From: an uncultured Clostridia bacterium
GTDB taxonomy: Bacteria; Bacillota; Clostridia; Oscillospirales; Acutalibacteraceae
Reading direction: 5' to 3'
Length of the DNA: 5,613 bases
Assembly: GCA_947302895.1 (NCBI GenBank)
Contig: CAMYWU010000110.1
Span: forward strand, 1-5,613
Each line of letters opens with the position of its first letter. The stretch's first letter is position 1. The position numbers were made by a program, and so were the translations under genes. Below, piece by piece: positions 1-5,613 of this stretch. The notes beneath the pieces were generated by a model. It saw nothing but the letters and a program-made list of their open reading frames with translations, had not been told where the DNA came from and did not search any database.

Positions 1-966
1 GATGTTCTCAAAGAGAAGAAGAGAGATAACTGGAACTCCTTCAAGGTTGAAATCACCGACGCAAACAAGACCCAGGGTTCATACACCAAGGATTACCTGA
101 AGTTTGGCTTTGCAAACGGCGATAAGGATGCTTTCTATGATGCAATGGGCGAAGCAATGAACGGTGTTGCCGCAATCATAGGCGCACTCCTTACAAAGAG
201 CTACACCGATTCAACAAGAACAAAGAATTACTACAGCGAGCTTGTTTATCCGCTCTTCAGCTCTGTAAACACAGCTCTTGGCGCAGACGGAGTTATGACT
301 CCCGAAGCATTCAACAGTGCTAAGGATTCACAGAGACTTGTTAAGGGTATAATCACTCCTGTTTCTTCTGCACTCAGCACATTATACGATGCTCCTGCAA
401 GCTTTGTTCTCAACTTTATCAAGGGCGCTTCAAATCTCCTTGATGATAACAGCTTAAAATCACTTGTAAGAGGTGCTGTAGACCCGATTACAAATCTTAT
501 TACAGGCGCTTCAACAGTTGTTAATAACCTTTCACCGACACTTGCCGGAATAGTTGCAAGCGTTAACGGCAAGATTAATGAAAAGGTTGCTCTTCCCGAG
601 AAAGATATTATTGTTTCTCTCATCAACAGTAAGATTGGGGAATACTTAACGCTTCCGAGCATCGACTGGAAGAAGCTCGCAGCTGCAAACTCCCCTGCTG
701 AGGTTCTTCTCCTCATCTACGGCTATGCAGTTGACTCAGTTCTCAATTCGGAACTCATCTCAGGTATTATTAACAGCCTTGACCCGAACCTTACAAAAAC
801 ACTTTCAAAGCTTTCTGCTGCTGAAATCTTAAGACTCACAAGCGAGGTTCTTTCAGTAGTTCAGAGCCCGACAGAGGTTTACTGGACCTTCAGAGAATAT
901 GCAAGCAAGCTTTCAGGCAAGTTCAGCTATCCAAAAGGCGTTCTCGCTTCAGAGGCAGACAATGCT
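1..966 (+). repeat. Repeat unit 1 of the giant protein (N-terminus outside window)
   Basis: This is the incomplete first visible copy, residues 1-322. It aligns with the later copies through W11, the KFGFANGDKDAF segment, the following AMNGVAAIIGALL helix, and LPSIDWKKLAA around residue 223. From W11 to W223 is 212 residues, close to the 223 between the matching Trp residues of unit 3. In the other two copies about 100 residues precede the landmark Trp, so at least that much of this unit lies before the window. It has diverged most: it lacks the GYxSxxxPxLEAF wording, and LASHG is replaced by LAAAN. It ends in an aromatic linker, FSYPKG. Confidence 0.75.
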
Positions 967-3795
967 GTTGACCAGCTTGATGACCTTGTTGAAAACATAT
1001 TCCCGCTCCTTAACTCTCTCGGAGTTACAGACATTGAAAGCCTCAACGGTCTTATCAATGACAAGCTTTACACAAACGAAACACTTACAACAATCGCTAA
1101 AGCACTCTACGGTGCGCTCAGCGGCGACGTTGCTTCAATTATCGTAAGCGCACTTGGCGTTAATCCTTCACCTAAGGGCTTTGCAGCATACTTAACCGAT
1201 AAGAGCTACGGCAAGACTTATTCAAGTGCTGCTAAAACTCTTAAGAAGGCTAAGAACTGGGATAAGGTTAAAACACTTAACTGGGGCTTCAAAGACGGAA
1301 GCTCAAAGGCTCAGACAGGATTTATCAACGGTCTTGCTGCAATCCTCCGTCCGTTCAACGATTTACTTTCGGTTCTTCTTGCAGAAGGCAAGCTCAACCC
1401 CGATAAGCTCAAGGTTGAACAGGCAATCAAGGCTCTTGCACTTAAGGGCTCAACAACCTACGGCAGCGGCGAATACGGCGGAAAAGTTGACTACAGCATC
1501 AGCGGCGGTATTCTTACAGTTGGTATCAGAAGCAACGCTGTTACAGGCAACAACAAGAGAACAACTCAGAGCATCATTAAGGTTAAAATTATTGACATCG
1601 TTAAGGATATCAATAACCTCAGCACCAGTGATGCATTCGGAACAAACGGATATGAAAGCGCTGTAATCCCCGTTCTTGAAGCATTTATGTGCAAGAACGT
1701 TAAGACATACAAGCAGTACAAGAAGGATTACAAGAAGGCTAAGGATAACCTTATTATCAACGTATTGAAACCTGTATTTACTCTTGTTAAGGATGTTGCA
1801 AACAATCCGTTTGACACCGTAACAAAGATTCTTCCAAACGTTGCATACTTTATCGACAGCAACGGACTTTCACAGGTTGTTGGCAATCTTCTTGCTCCGA
1901 TAACAGCTAAGGACGGCGTTTTAGGAGTTCTCCAGAAGAACGGCATTGATCCTGATAAGATTATCAAGCAGCTAACAGGCAAGAGCCTTGGCAAGATTGT
2001 AACTGATGCTCTTGGCATCAAGACAAAGCTCAACATTGAGTTCAACAATCTTGCAGCAACAAATCTTCAGGATATACTTGTTCCTGTTGCTAGCAAACTT
2101 CTCAAGGATAAGCTTGGCTTAACACTTCCCAAATTTGATTTCGCAACTCTTGCAAGCCACGGAACACTTAAGACCGTTGCAAGCAAGGCAAGAAACAGCA
2201 AGGGCAAGTTCACAACCAAGAGAGTTACTGCCGACCAGGGCGAAGTTCTTGTTGCAGTTCTCAGATATGTTGGCGATGTTCTTGTTAAGAACGCTAAGCC
2301 GATTAAGAAGCTCATCACAAACATTGATGCAATTAAGAATAATAAAACTATTAAGAATATCGTTTCAAGCGTATTCAACCAGATGGCAACAGCCGGCAAG
2401 GATGATATCGTTCGTGCAGTATTCTACTTCTTAACTGAAAGACAGACTGATAGCTTCTTCGATTACAGAAACTTCAAGTATAAGGATGGCTACACCTTCT
2501 CCTTCGGTAATATGGATGAAGAGTTCTGCCGTCAGCTCGGCCCGATGCTCGACGGACTTGTAGGCGGTCTTCTTGAAGGCGGTCTCGGCGGACTTGTTGA
2601 AAGCAAGCTCTACACCGACGACATCGTTGCTAAACTTGCAACAGCACTCTACGGAGCAATTGAAGGCGTTAATATCAGCGATTCAATCGGTTCGCTTACA
2701 AACCTTCTTGCTCAAACAGGAATTGACTTCTCAACCTCCAATGTTGCTTCGCTTCTTACGAACAGCAAATACGGATTAACCTATCCCGATGCTGCTTCCA
2801 AGATTAAATCAGCAGGCTCATGGAGCAAGGTTAGCGCAGACAGTCTTAAGTTCGGCGTTAAGGACAGAGATTCCTTCCTGAATGCACTTGTTGCAGTTCT
2901 TCGTCCTATATACGGAGTTGTTGACGTTCTTCTTAACGATGCATCGCTCAACCTCTTCAACCTTGTTAAGGTTCCCGGTTCGGACGGCTATACTTCAACA
3001 ATTGTTCCTCTTCTCGAGGCATTCGGCGTATACAATATCAAGACTCAGTATGAATACAGAAGGGATTGCTACGAGGCATATGACAATGTTCTTCTCGACA
3101 TCATCAATCCTCTCTGGGATAAGGTTGAAGATATTCTCAATGCACCTATTGAAATGCTTGCAGACATACTTCCGAACCTTTCACTCTTCTTTGCAAACGA
3201 CGGTTTACTTCAGATAGTTGACAATCTCTTTACTCCGATTTCAGCTCTCCTTGAAGCAATCAAACCGATTGTTGACGTAAACGCAATCCTTAAGGCTGCA
3301 GGACTCAATATTCCTAAGCTTCTCAAGGATAAGGTTGGTCTTAATGTTAAGAAGTTTGACCTCTATGACCTTTCAGGAACACTTAAGCCGCTTGTTGGCG
3401 CAGACAATGTTGTAGGCACACTCAACAGCATTCTTGGCAAGATTAAGATTAAGGGCACAGCACTCGGAATCGAGCTTCCCGAAATCGATTGGTTCAAGCT
3501 TGCAAGCCACGGCGAATTCGTTCCTAACGCAACTTCACAGGTTGCAACCTACGGCGGAAGAATTGCTGTAATTGCAGACCAGGATGAAACACTTATTGCA
3601 GTTCTCAGATTCCTCATTGACACAGTCAACTACAAAGGAAACTATGATGCAATAGTTAACCTCATCACAGGTATCCTCGGCGATAGCGTAAGCGATTCAA
3701 TCAGCGACGTTATTTCCCAGGTTCTCGGAATGCTTAAGGGTGATTCAGACGAAGTTATTGAACAGCTCGTTGACCTCCTCAAGCAGTTCGCATAA
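1..3795 (+). CDS. Giant repetitive helical protein, function unknown (5' partial)
   Basis: The frame is open from the first base to a tandem TAA TAA stop, so the 1264 codons seen are the C-terminal part of a larger protein. The ATG at 145 is internal: the codons before it encode the same repeat module (W11, then KFGFANGD), so it is not the start. The chain consists of three divergent copies of one long unit, beginning at about residues 1 (incomplete), 323 and 838. Landmarks are a Trp followed by an FGF/FGV-type strand, an ALxAxLRP helix, a GYxSxxxPxLEAF segment, and an IDW/FDF-xxLASHG motif. It is rich in amphipathic Leu/Ile/Val helices and has only three Cys. No LPxTG anchor, SLH domain, dockerin or C-terminal membrane segment is present; it ends in a plain helix. 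No enzyme motif is visible. Lys is mostly AAG and Leu mostly CTT/CTC, suggesting high expression. A secreted or surface structural role is inferred only; I do not recognise the family. Confidence 0.93.
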   Translation, partial: DVLKEKKRDNWNSFKVEITDANKTQGSYTKDYLKFGFANGDKDAFYDAMGEAMNGVAAIIGALLTKSYTDSTRTKNYYSELVYPLFSSVNTALGADGVMTPEAFNSAKDSQRLVKGIITPVSSALSTLYDAPASFVLNFIKGASNLLDDNSLKSLVRGAVDPITNLITGASTVVNNLSPTLAGIVASVNGKINEKVALPEKDIIVSLINSKIGEYLTLPSIDWKKLAAANSPAEVLLLIYGYAVDSVLNSELISGIINSLDPNLTKTLSKLSAAEILRLTSEVLSVVQSPTEVYWTFREYASKLSGKFSYPKGVLASEADNAVDQLDDLVENIFPLLNSLGVTDIESLNGLINDKLYTNETLTTIAKALYGALSGDVASIIVSALGVNPSPKGFAAYLTDKSYGKTYSSAAKTLKKAKNWDKVKTLNWGFKDGSSKAQTGFINGLAAILRPFNDLLSVLLAEGKLNPDKLKVEQAIKALALKGSTTYGSGEYGGKVDYSISGGILTVGIRSNAVTGNNKRTTQSIIKVKIIDIVKDINNLSTSDAFGTNGYESAVIPVLEAFMCKNVKTYKQYKKDYKKAKDNLIINVLKPVFTLVKDVANNPFDTVTKILPNVAYFIDSNGLSQVVGNLLAPITAKDGVLGVLQKNGIDPDKIIKQLTGKSLGKIVTDALGIKTKLNIEFNNLAATNLQDILVPVASKLLKDKLGLTLPKFDFATLASHGTLKTVASKARNSKGKFTTKRVTADQGEVLVAVLRYVGDVLVKNAKPIKKLITNIDAIKNNKTIKNIVSSVFNQMATAGKDDIVRAVFYFLTERQTDSFFDYRNFKYKDGYTFSFGNMDEEFCRQLGPMLDGLVGGLLEGGLGGLVESKLYTDDIVAKLATALYGAIEGVNISDSIGSLTNLLAQTGIDFSTSNVASLLTNSKYGLTYPDAASKIKSAGSWSKVSADSLKFGVKDRDSFLNALVAVLRPIYGVVDVLLNDASLNLFNLVKVPGSDGYTSTIVPLLEAFGVYNIKTQYEYRRDCYEAYDNVLLDIINPLWDKVEDILNAPIEMLADILPNLSLFFANDGLLQIVDNLFTPISALLEAIKPIVDVNAILKAAGLNIPKLLKDKVGLNVKKFDLYDLSGTLKPLVGADNVVGTLNSILGKIKIKGTALGIELPEIDWFKLASHGEFVPNATSQVATYGGRIAVIADQDETLIAVLRFLIDTVNYKGNYDAIVNLITGILGDSVSDSISDVISQVLGMLKGDSDEVIEQLVDLLKQFA
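967..2511 (+). repeat. Repeat unit 2 of the giant protein (longest, carries an insertion)
   Basis: Residues 323-837. It opens with a VDQLDDLVENIF helix and then LYTNETLTTIAKALYGAL, which matches LYTDDIVAKLATALYGAI in unit 3. W420, WGFKDG, GLAAILRP, GYESAVIPVLEAF, the Lys/Tyr-rich YKQYKKDYKKAKDN helix, KLLKDKLGLTLPKFDF and LASHG follow in order. The distance from W420 to the FDF position (residue 714) is 294 residues, against 223 in unit 3. The extra 71 are largely explained by an insertion between LLAEGKLN and GYES. The unit ends with an aromatic linker (FDYRNFKYKDGYTF) leading into unit 3. Confidence 0.85.
2512..3792 (+). repeat. Repeat unit 3 of the giant protein (C-terminal, compact)
   Basis: Residues 838-1264. 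The order is the same as in unit 2: LYTDDIVAKLATALYGAI, SKYGLTYPDAASKIKSAGSW (Trp941), LKFGVKDRDSFLNALVAVLRP, GYTSTIVPLLEAF, an EYRRDCYEAYDN helix, DILPNLSLFFANDGL, KLLKDKVGL, IDWFKLASHG and DETLIAVLRFL. Unit 2 has ILPNVAYFIDSNGL, KLLKDKLGL, LASHG and GEVLVAVLRYV at the matching places. DNA identity survives in short blocks only: the 14-mer cttgcaagccacgg occurs at 2149-2162 and 3499-3512. The copies are therefore old rather than freshly duplicated. Confidence 0.85.
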
Positions 3796-3804
3796 TAAAT
3801 AAAC

Positions 3805-3837
3805 AAAAAGCGATGGACGAAAGTCCATCGCTTTTTT
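3805..3837 (+). terminator. Rho-independent terminator, probably bidirectional
   Basis: A perfect 9-bp stem, gcgatggac (3810-3818) with gtccatcgc (3823-3831), closes a GAAA tetraloop. Six T residues follow (3832-3837) and five A residues precede the stem (3805-3809). The A tract becomes a T tract on the minus strand, so the hairpin can also stop the convergent operon ending at 3954. It begins 10 bases after the stop codon of the giant gene. Confidence 0.93.
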
Positions 3838-3845
3838 ATTTGTTT

Positions 3846-3954
3846 AATTGAAAATTGAGAATTGAGAATTTCGGGTGGGCAAGCCCACACCCGTTATATT
3901 AATTGCCGTGCGCAGCACCATTAATTTTCCATTCTTAATTCTCCATTTTCAATT
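3846..3954. mobile_element. MITE-like palindromic element, non-coding
   Basis: The ends form an imperfect inverted repeat: 3846-3869 and the reverse complement of 3931-3954 agree at 22 of 24 positions. Inside are two further palindromes. One is a GC-rich hairpin at about 3871-3892 (cgggtgggc against gcccacacccg with a 2-base bulge). The other lies at 3898-3925, where attaat arms flank gtgc-gca-gcac. No ORF or transposase is present and no clear target-site duplication is visible, so transposition is inferred from the inverted-repeat architecture. It fills the convergent intergenic gap between the terminator and the next gene. Its last base is the first base, read on the plus strand, of the complement of that gene's TGA stop. 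Similar AT-rich-ended elements with GC-rich cores recur in gut clostridial genomes as I recall them; this has not been checked. Confidence 0.6.
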
Positions 3955-4403
3955 CAAAAGGTTTCTTCCAGTATTTCCGCTGCGGATTTAACTATTTCTG
4001 CGCAGGGGCGTTTTTTATAGTATTGCTCCGTCCGCTTTTCGGGAGTTGCCGTCTGAGCACTCTCCTGCTGCTTTGTGAGCCCTAAAAGCTCACGGCATAT
4101 AAGTGAGCCGTTTTCCTCTTTAAAACGTGCTGCAAGCGCCTGAACGCTCTCGTAGTTTGCCCTCTTTGCTTCAATATCCGAAGCGTCTGCGCTTCCCGTT
4201 TCCAAACTGTTTACAAGCAGCATTCCCGAAAACGCTCCGCAAACCTCACGCATTCTGCCCATACCGCCTCCGAAGGAGGAAGCGAGTACAGCGGCTTTTT
4301 CTTCATCAATGCCGTATTTATCGCAAAACGCCATAAATACCGCCTGTGAGCAATTATAACCCTGTTTGAAGAGGTTATATGCCCTGTCTGCTCTTTCGCC
4401 CAT
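3954..4403 (-). CDS. C_GCAxxG_C_C family putative redox-active protein
   Basis: A 149-residue soluble protein matching the C_GCAxxG_C_C family (Pfam putative redox-active protein), a common small clostridial family of unknown substrate. Visible hallmarks are YNCSQAV near the N-terminus (Cys18), the Gly-rich FGGGMGRMREVCGAFSG segment (Cys55; the family's GCAxxG is represented here by CGAFSG), CRELLG (Cys103) and RPCAEIV (Cys134). A further Cys27 is present. The conserved cysteines are thought to bind metal or do redox chemistry, but no reaction is established. There is no signal peptide or membrane segment, so it is cytoplasmic. Its ATG overlaps the TAA of the upstream TM2 gene by one base (TAATG). 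A purine-rich RBS (gaagaaggg, minus strand, 4410-4418) sits 6 bases before the start inside that gene's 3' end, so the two are cotranscribed and probably translationally coupled. Confidence 0.9.
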   Translation of the reverse strand: MGERADRAYNLFKQGYNCSQAVFMAFCDKYGIDEEKAAVLASSFGGGMGRMREVCGAFSGMLLVNSLETGSADASDIEAKRANYESVQALAARFKEENGSLICRELLGLTKQQESAQTATPEKRTEQYYKKRPCAEIVKSAAEILEETF

Positions 4404-4966
4404 TATTCGCCCTTCTTCATCTGATTTGCAACGGCTTCCTCAAAGGTCTGAATCTTATAGCCGTTAGCATCCCTGTCGATATCCTCTGTTAAAAGCAAAA
4501 CTGCCTCAACGGTTGCCCAGATTGTTACAGCGGCAAAGCTTAAGCCAAGGGATAAAATACCGCCAACGGTTGCAATAAGAACCTGAGCAAGCGCTTTATC
4601 CTTGTTGCCAAGGTAGAAATTATGTATGCCAAACATTCCAAGGCTTGCCGCAAGAAGAACTGCAACATACTTTTTCTTGATTTTATATCCCTCGGGATAA
4701 TCAGTTCTTGCAGGGAGCTTTTCCTCGGGCTGAGCGTTTTCATATGCTTTCTGAGGGTCATAGTACGTACCCGGGAAAACAAAAGGCGCATTCATCCGGG
4801 GATTAAAGCCCTCCTGTTCAATTGGAGGATTAAAATTATTCGGCTGTTCAGCCTCCGCAGCGGGAGCTTCAATTTCAGCTGTGTTTTCAACTATTTCTTC
4901 ATTTGTCTGAGCGCAGGTGCAAATCTCGCCCTCAGCCAGTTCTTTTCCGCAATTCGGACAAAACAT
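4403..4966 (-). CDS. Zinc-ribbon and TM2 domain membrane protein
   Basis: 187 residues. The N-terminus has a short zinc ribbon: CPNC at residues 3-6, then CTC with Cys16 and Cys18. A Glu/Pro/Asn-rich, probably disordered linker follows (about 20-90). A basic stretch YKIKKKY precedes a TM2 domain at about 95-170, with two hydrophobic segments (about 100-118 and 126-160). The TM2 signature GxxGxHxFYLG is present as G110, G113, H115 and FYLG117-120, followed by W150 and a terminal DRDANG turn. The linker and ribbon are probably cytoplasmic. TM2 proteins of this design are widespread in Firmicutes with no settled function. The start is supported by an AAAAGGAG ribosome binding site (minus strand, 4976-4983) 9 bases upstream and by the zinc ribbon beginning at residue 3. 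It is the first gene of a two-gene operon with the redox protein. Confidence 0.92.
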   Translation of the reverse strand: MFCPNCGKELAEGEICTCAQTNEEIVENTAEIEAPAAEAEQPNNFNPPIEQEGFNPRMNAPFVFPGTYYDPQKAYENAQPEEKLPARTDYPEGYKIKKKYVAVLLAASLGMFGIHNFYLGNKDKALAQVLIATVGGILSLGLSFAAVTIWATVEAVLLLTEDIDRDANGYKIQTFEEAVANQMKKGE

Positions 4967-4998
4967 AATAAATTACTCCTTTTCTATAATATGTTTTT

Positions 4999-5027
4999 AT
5001 TCTACAATCCTTAAAATGCTTTGTCAA
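4999..5027 (-). promoter_or_regulatory. Sigma-A type promoter for the TM2/redox operon
   Basis: On the minus strand a consensus -35 box TTGACA (5022-5027) is followed, after exactly 17 bases, by TAGAAT (4999-5004), which matches the TATAAT consensus at five of six positions. Transcription should begin near 4992, giving a short leader of about 26 bases that contains the AAAAGGAG site. There is no visible operator, so expression is probably constitutive and fairly strong. Confidence 0.8.
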
Positions 5028-5096
5028 ATCAATACAGGATAATTAATACTTTTTTATTCCTTTATTAATCTTTTATATGAATTTAACATTTTTTGA

Positions 5097-5125
5097 TTGA
5101 AATAGGATTATTATATGTATATAAT
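5097..5125 (+). promoter_or_regulatory. Sigma-A type promoter for uxaC
   Basis: TTGAAA (5097-5102, five of six to consensus) and a perfect TATAAT (5120-5125) are separated by 17 bases. Predicted transcription starts near 5132, leaving a leader of about 100 bases before the uxaC ATG. That leader contains an inverted repeat and a two-hairpin interspersed repeat. The promoter is divergent from the TM2-operon promoter, with about 70 bases between the two -35 boxes, so the two need not share a regulator. Confidence 0.78.
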
Positions 5126-5138
5126 ATAAGCGAAATAA

Positions 5139-5153
5139 TTAAACCAAGTTTAA
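5139..5153. promoter_or_regulatory. Candidate operator upstream of uxaC
   Basis: A perfect inverted repeat, TTAAAC-caa-GTTTAA, lies from about +8 to +22 of the predicted uxaC transcript. This is a position where a bound repressor would block initiation or early elongation. Uronate genes are typically controlled by GntR- or LacI-family repressors, but this sequence does not clearly match an operator I can name. AT-rich palindromes of this size can also arise by chance. Confidence 0.4.
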
Positions 5154-5156
5154 AGC

Positions 5157-5213
5157 AGTCCCCTCATCCGTCTGCACTGCGTGCAGCCACCTTCCCCCGA
5201 GGGGGAAGGTTTA
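5157..5213. repeat. Two-hairpin interspersed repeat in the uxaC leader
   Basis: Two adjacent perfect hairpins: ctgcac-tgc-gtgcag (5172-5186) and ccttccccc-ga-gggggaagg (5190-5209). They are strikingly GC-rich within AT-rich surroundings. The frame of ccctcatccg, a variable small palindrome, ccacc and then the C-rich/G-rich stem resembles a short interspersed repeat I recall from many gut clostridial genomes; this has not been checked by search. It ends only a few bases before the uxaC ribosome binding site. No strong T tract follows the second stem (tttaatagg), so it is not a standard intrinsic terminator. Confidence 0.65.
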
Positions 5214-5231
5214 ATAGGAAAGGATTATATT

Positions 5232-5613
5232 ATGAATGCATTTATGGATAAGGATTTTTTGCTTGACACAAAATGCGCAAAAAAGCTTTTTCACGATTAT
5301 GCTGAAAATATGCCGATTTGCGATTACCACTGCCATTTAAGTCCTAAAGAGATTTATGAAAACAAACAGCCCGAGAATATAACTCAGCTCTGGCTTTCGG
5401 GCGACCACTATAAGTGGAGAGCTATGCGCTCCTGCGGAGAGGACGAAAAATACTGCACGGGCGATGCTTCTTCAAAGGATAAGTTTGTTGCCTTTGCAAC
5501 TGCGCTTCAATATTGCATCGGCAATCCGCTTTATCACTGGGCACATATCGAGCTTCAGAAATATTTTGGTATAGATACTCCCCTTTCGGCAAAAACCGCT
5601 GAGGATATCTATG
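5232..5613 (+). CDS. uxaC: Glucuronate (uronate) isomerase, 3' partial
   Basis: The first 127 codons of a protein usually about 465-470 residues long. It matches uronate isomerase (EC 5.3.1.12), which converts D-glucuronate to D-fructuronate and D-galacturonate to D-tagaturonate, the first step of cytoplasmic hexuronate catabolism. Diagnostic features are the opening FMDKDFLLDT..AKKLFHDYA, then MPICDYHCHLSPKEI, where His33 and His35 form the HxH metal-binding motif of the amidohydrolase fold. NITQLWLSGDHYKWRAMRSCG and NPLYHWAHIELQKYFGI follow, both typical of the family. The ATG at 5232 is preferred over the one at 5244: AGGAAAGGA (5216-5224) lies 7 bases upstream and family members begin this way. 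The frame is intact to the window edge. Downstream uronate genes (uxaA, uxaB, uxuA, uxuB, kdgK or kdgA) may follow but are not visible. Confidence 0.96.
   Translation, partial: MNAFMDKDFLLDTKCAKKLFHDYAENMPICDYHCHLSPKEIYENKQPENITQLWLSGDHYKWRAMRSCGEDEKYCTGDASSKDKFVAFATALQYCIGNPLYHWAHIELQKYFGIDTPLSAKTAEDIY

Noticed and set aside
145..147. ATG as the start of the giant gene
   Set aside because: The reading frame is open upstream to base 1 and encodes the same repeat module, and no ribosome binding site precedes this ATG. It is an internal methionine.
246..2399. Open frames on the minus strand inside the giant gene (246-716, 1728-2048, 2067-2399)
   Set aside because: They are antisense to a clearly coding, repeat-structured frame, have no recognisable domains, and arise from the biased codon use of the sense strand.
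899..3217. Plus-strand overlapping frames within the giant gene (899-1147, 1226-1666, 2135-2434, 2573-2779, 2882-3217)
   Set aside because: All lie in an alternative frame of the giant gene, are Leu/Ser/Gln-rich low-complexity translations, and lack upstream start signals.
1..3795. Classical cell-wall-anchored or cellulosomal protein
   Set aside because: The C-terminus is complete and has no LPxTG motif, hydrophobic tail, SLH repeats or dockerin calcium loops; any export signal would have to be N-terminal and is not visible.
3846..3954. Remnant of an insertion sequence
   Set aside because: There is no transposase fragment in any frame and the element is mostly palindromic; a MITE-like or structural repeat fits better.
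4622..5014. Plus-strand open frame opposite the TM2 gene
   Set aside because: It is antisense to a gene with a zinc ribbon, a TM2 signature, a ribosome binding site and a promoter; its translation resembles nothing and runs through the minus-strand promoter.
5028..5096. Hidden gene or further site between the two divergent promoters
   Set aside because: The stretch is very AT-rich with scattered attaat words and no open frame, ribosome binding site or convincing palindrome.
5190..5216. Second hairpin before uxaC as an intrinsic terminator
   Set aside because: The stem is strong but only three T residues follow before A-rich sequence, and no gene on the plus strand lies between it and the uxaC promoter.
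5126..5231. Riboswitch in the uxaC leader
   Set aside because: The leader is explained by a small palindrome and a two-hairpin interspersed repeat; I see no conserved aptamer core of any known class.

Overview
The window looks like chromosomal DNA of an anaerobic gut or rumen Firmicute, most likely a Ruminococcus/Oscillospiraceae-type clostridium. The grounds are moderate-to-low GC, AT-rich intergenic DNA with clean sigma-A type promoters and AGGAG-type ribosome binding sites, a Firmicute-style glucuronate isomerase, a C_GCAxxG_C_C redox protein, and two short hairpin-rich interspersed repeats of a kind I associate with gut clostridia. The assignment rests on gene content and style, not on a marker gene.

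Layout. (1) Bases 1-3795, plus strand: the 3' part (1264 codons) of a very large gene whose start lies before the window. The protein is built from at least three divergent copies of one long, mostly helical unit. I recognise no named family in it. (2) Bases 3796-3953: a convergent intergenic region holding a strong, probably bidirectional terminator and a 109-bp palindromic element with 24-bp imperfect terminal inverted repeats. (3) Bases 4966 down to 3954, minus strand: a two-gene operon encoding a zinc-ribbon/TM2 membrane protein and then a C_GCAxxG_C_C cysteine protein. The two genes are joined by a TAATG stop/start overlap and driven by a near-consensus promoter. (4) Bases 4967-5231: a divergent intergenic region with two back-to-back promoters, a perfect 15-bp inverted repeat just past the predicted uxaC transcription start, and a second hairpin-rich repeat in the uxaC leader. 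(5) Bases 5232-5613, plus strand: the first 127 codons of uxaC (glucuronate/uronate isomerase), cut by the window end.

How the parts relate. uxaC points to growth on glucuronate or galacturonate from plant polysaccharides, and its leader carries the richest regulatory architecture here. The TM2/redox operon is a separate unit with no evident link to uronate catabolism. The giant repeat protein is separated from both by the terminator and is the least explained item. Its length, repeat structure and codon use (strongly AAG for Lys, CTT/CTC for Leu, GTT for Val) suggest an abundant structural or surface protein, but that is inference because the N-terminus and any export signal are outside the window.
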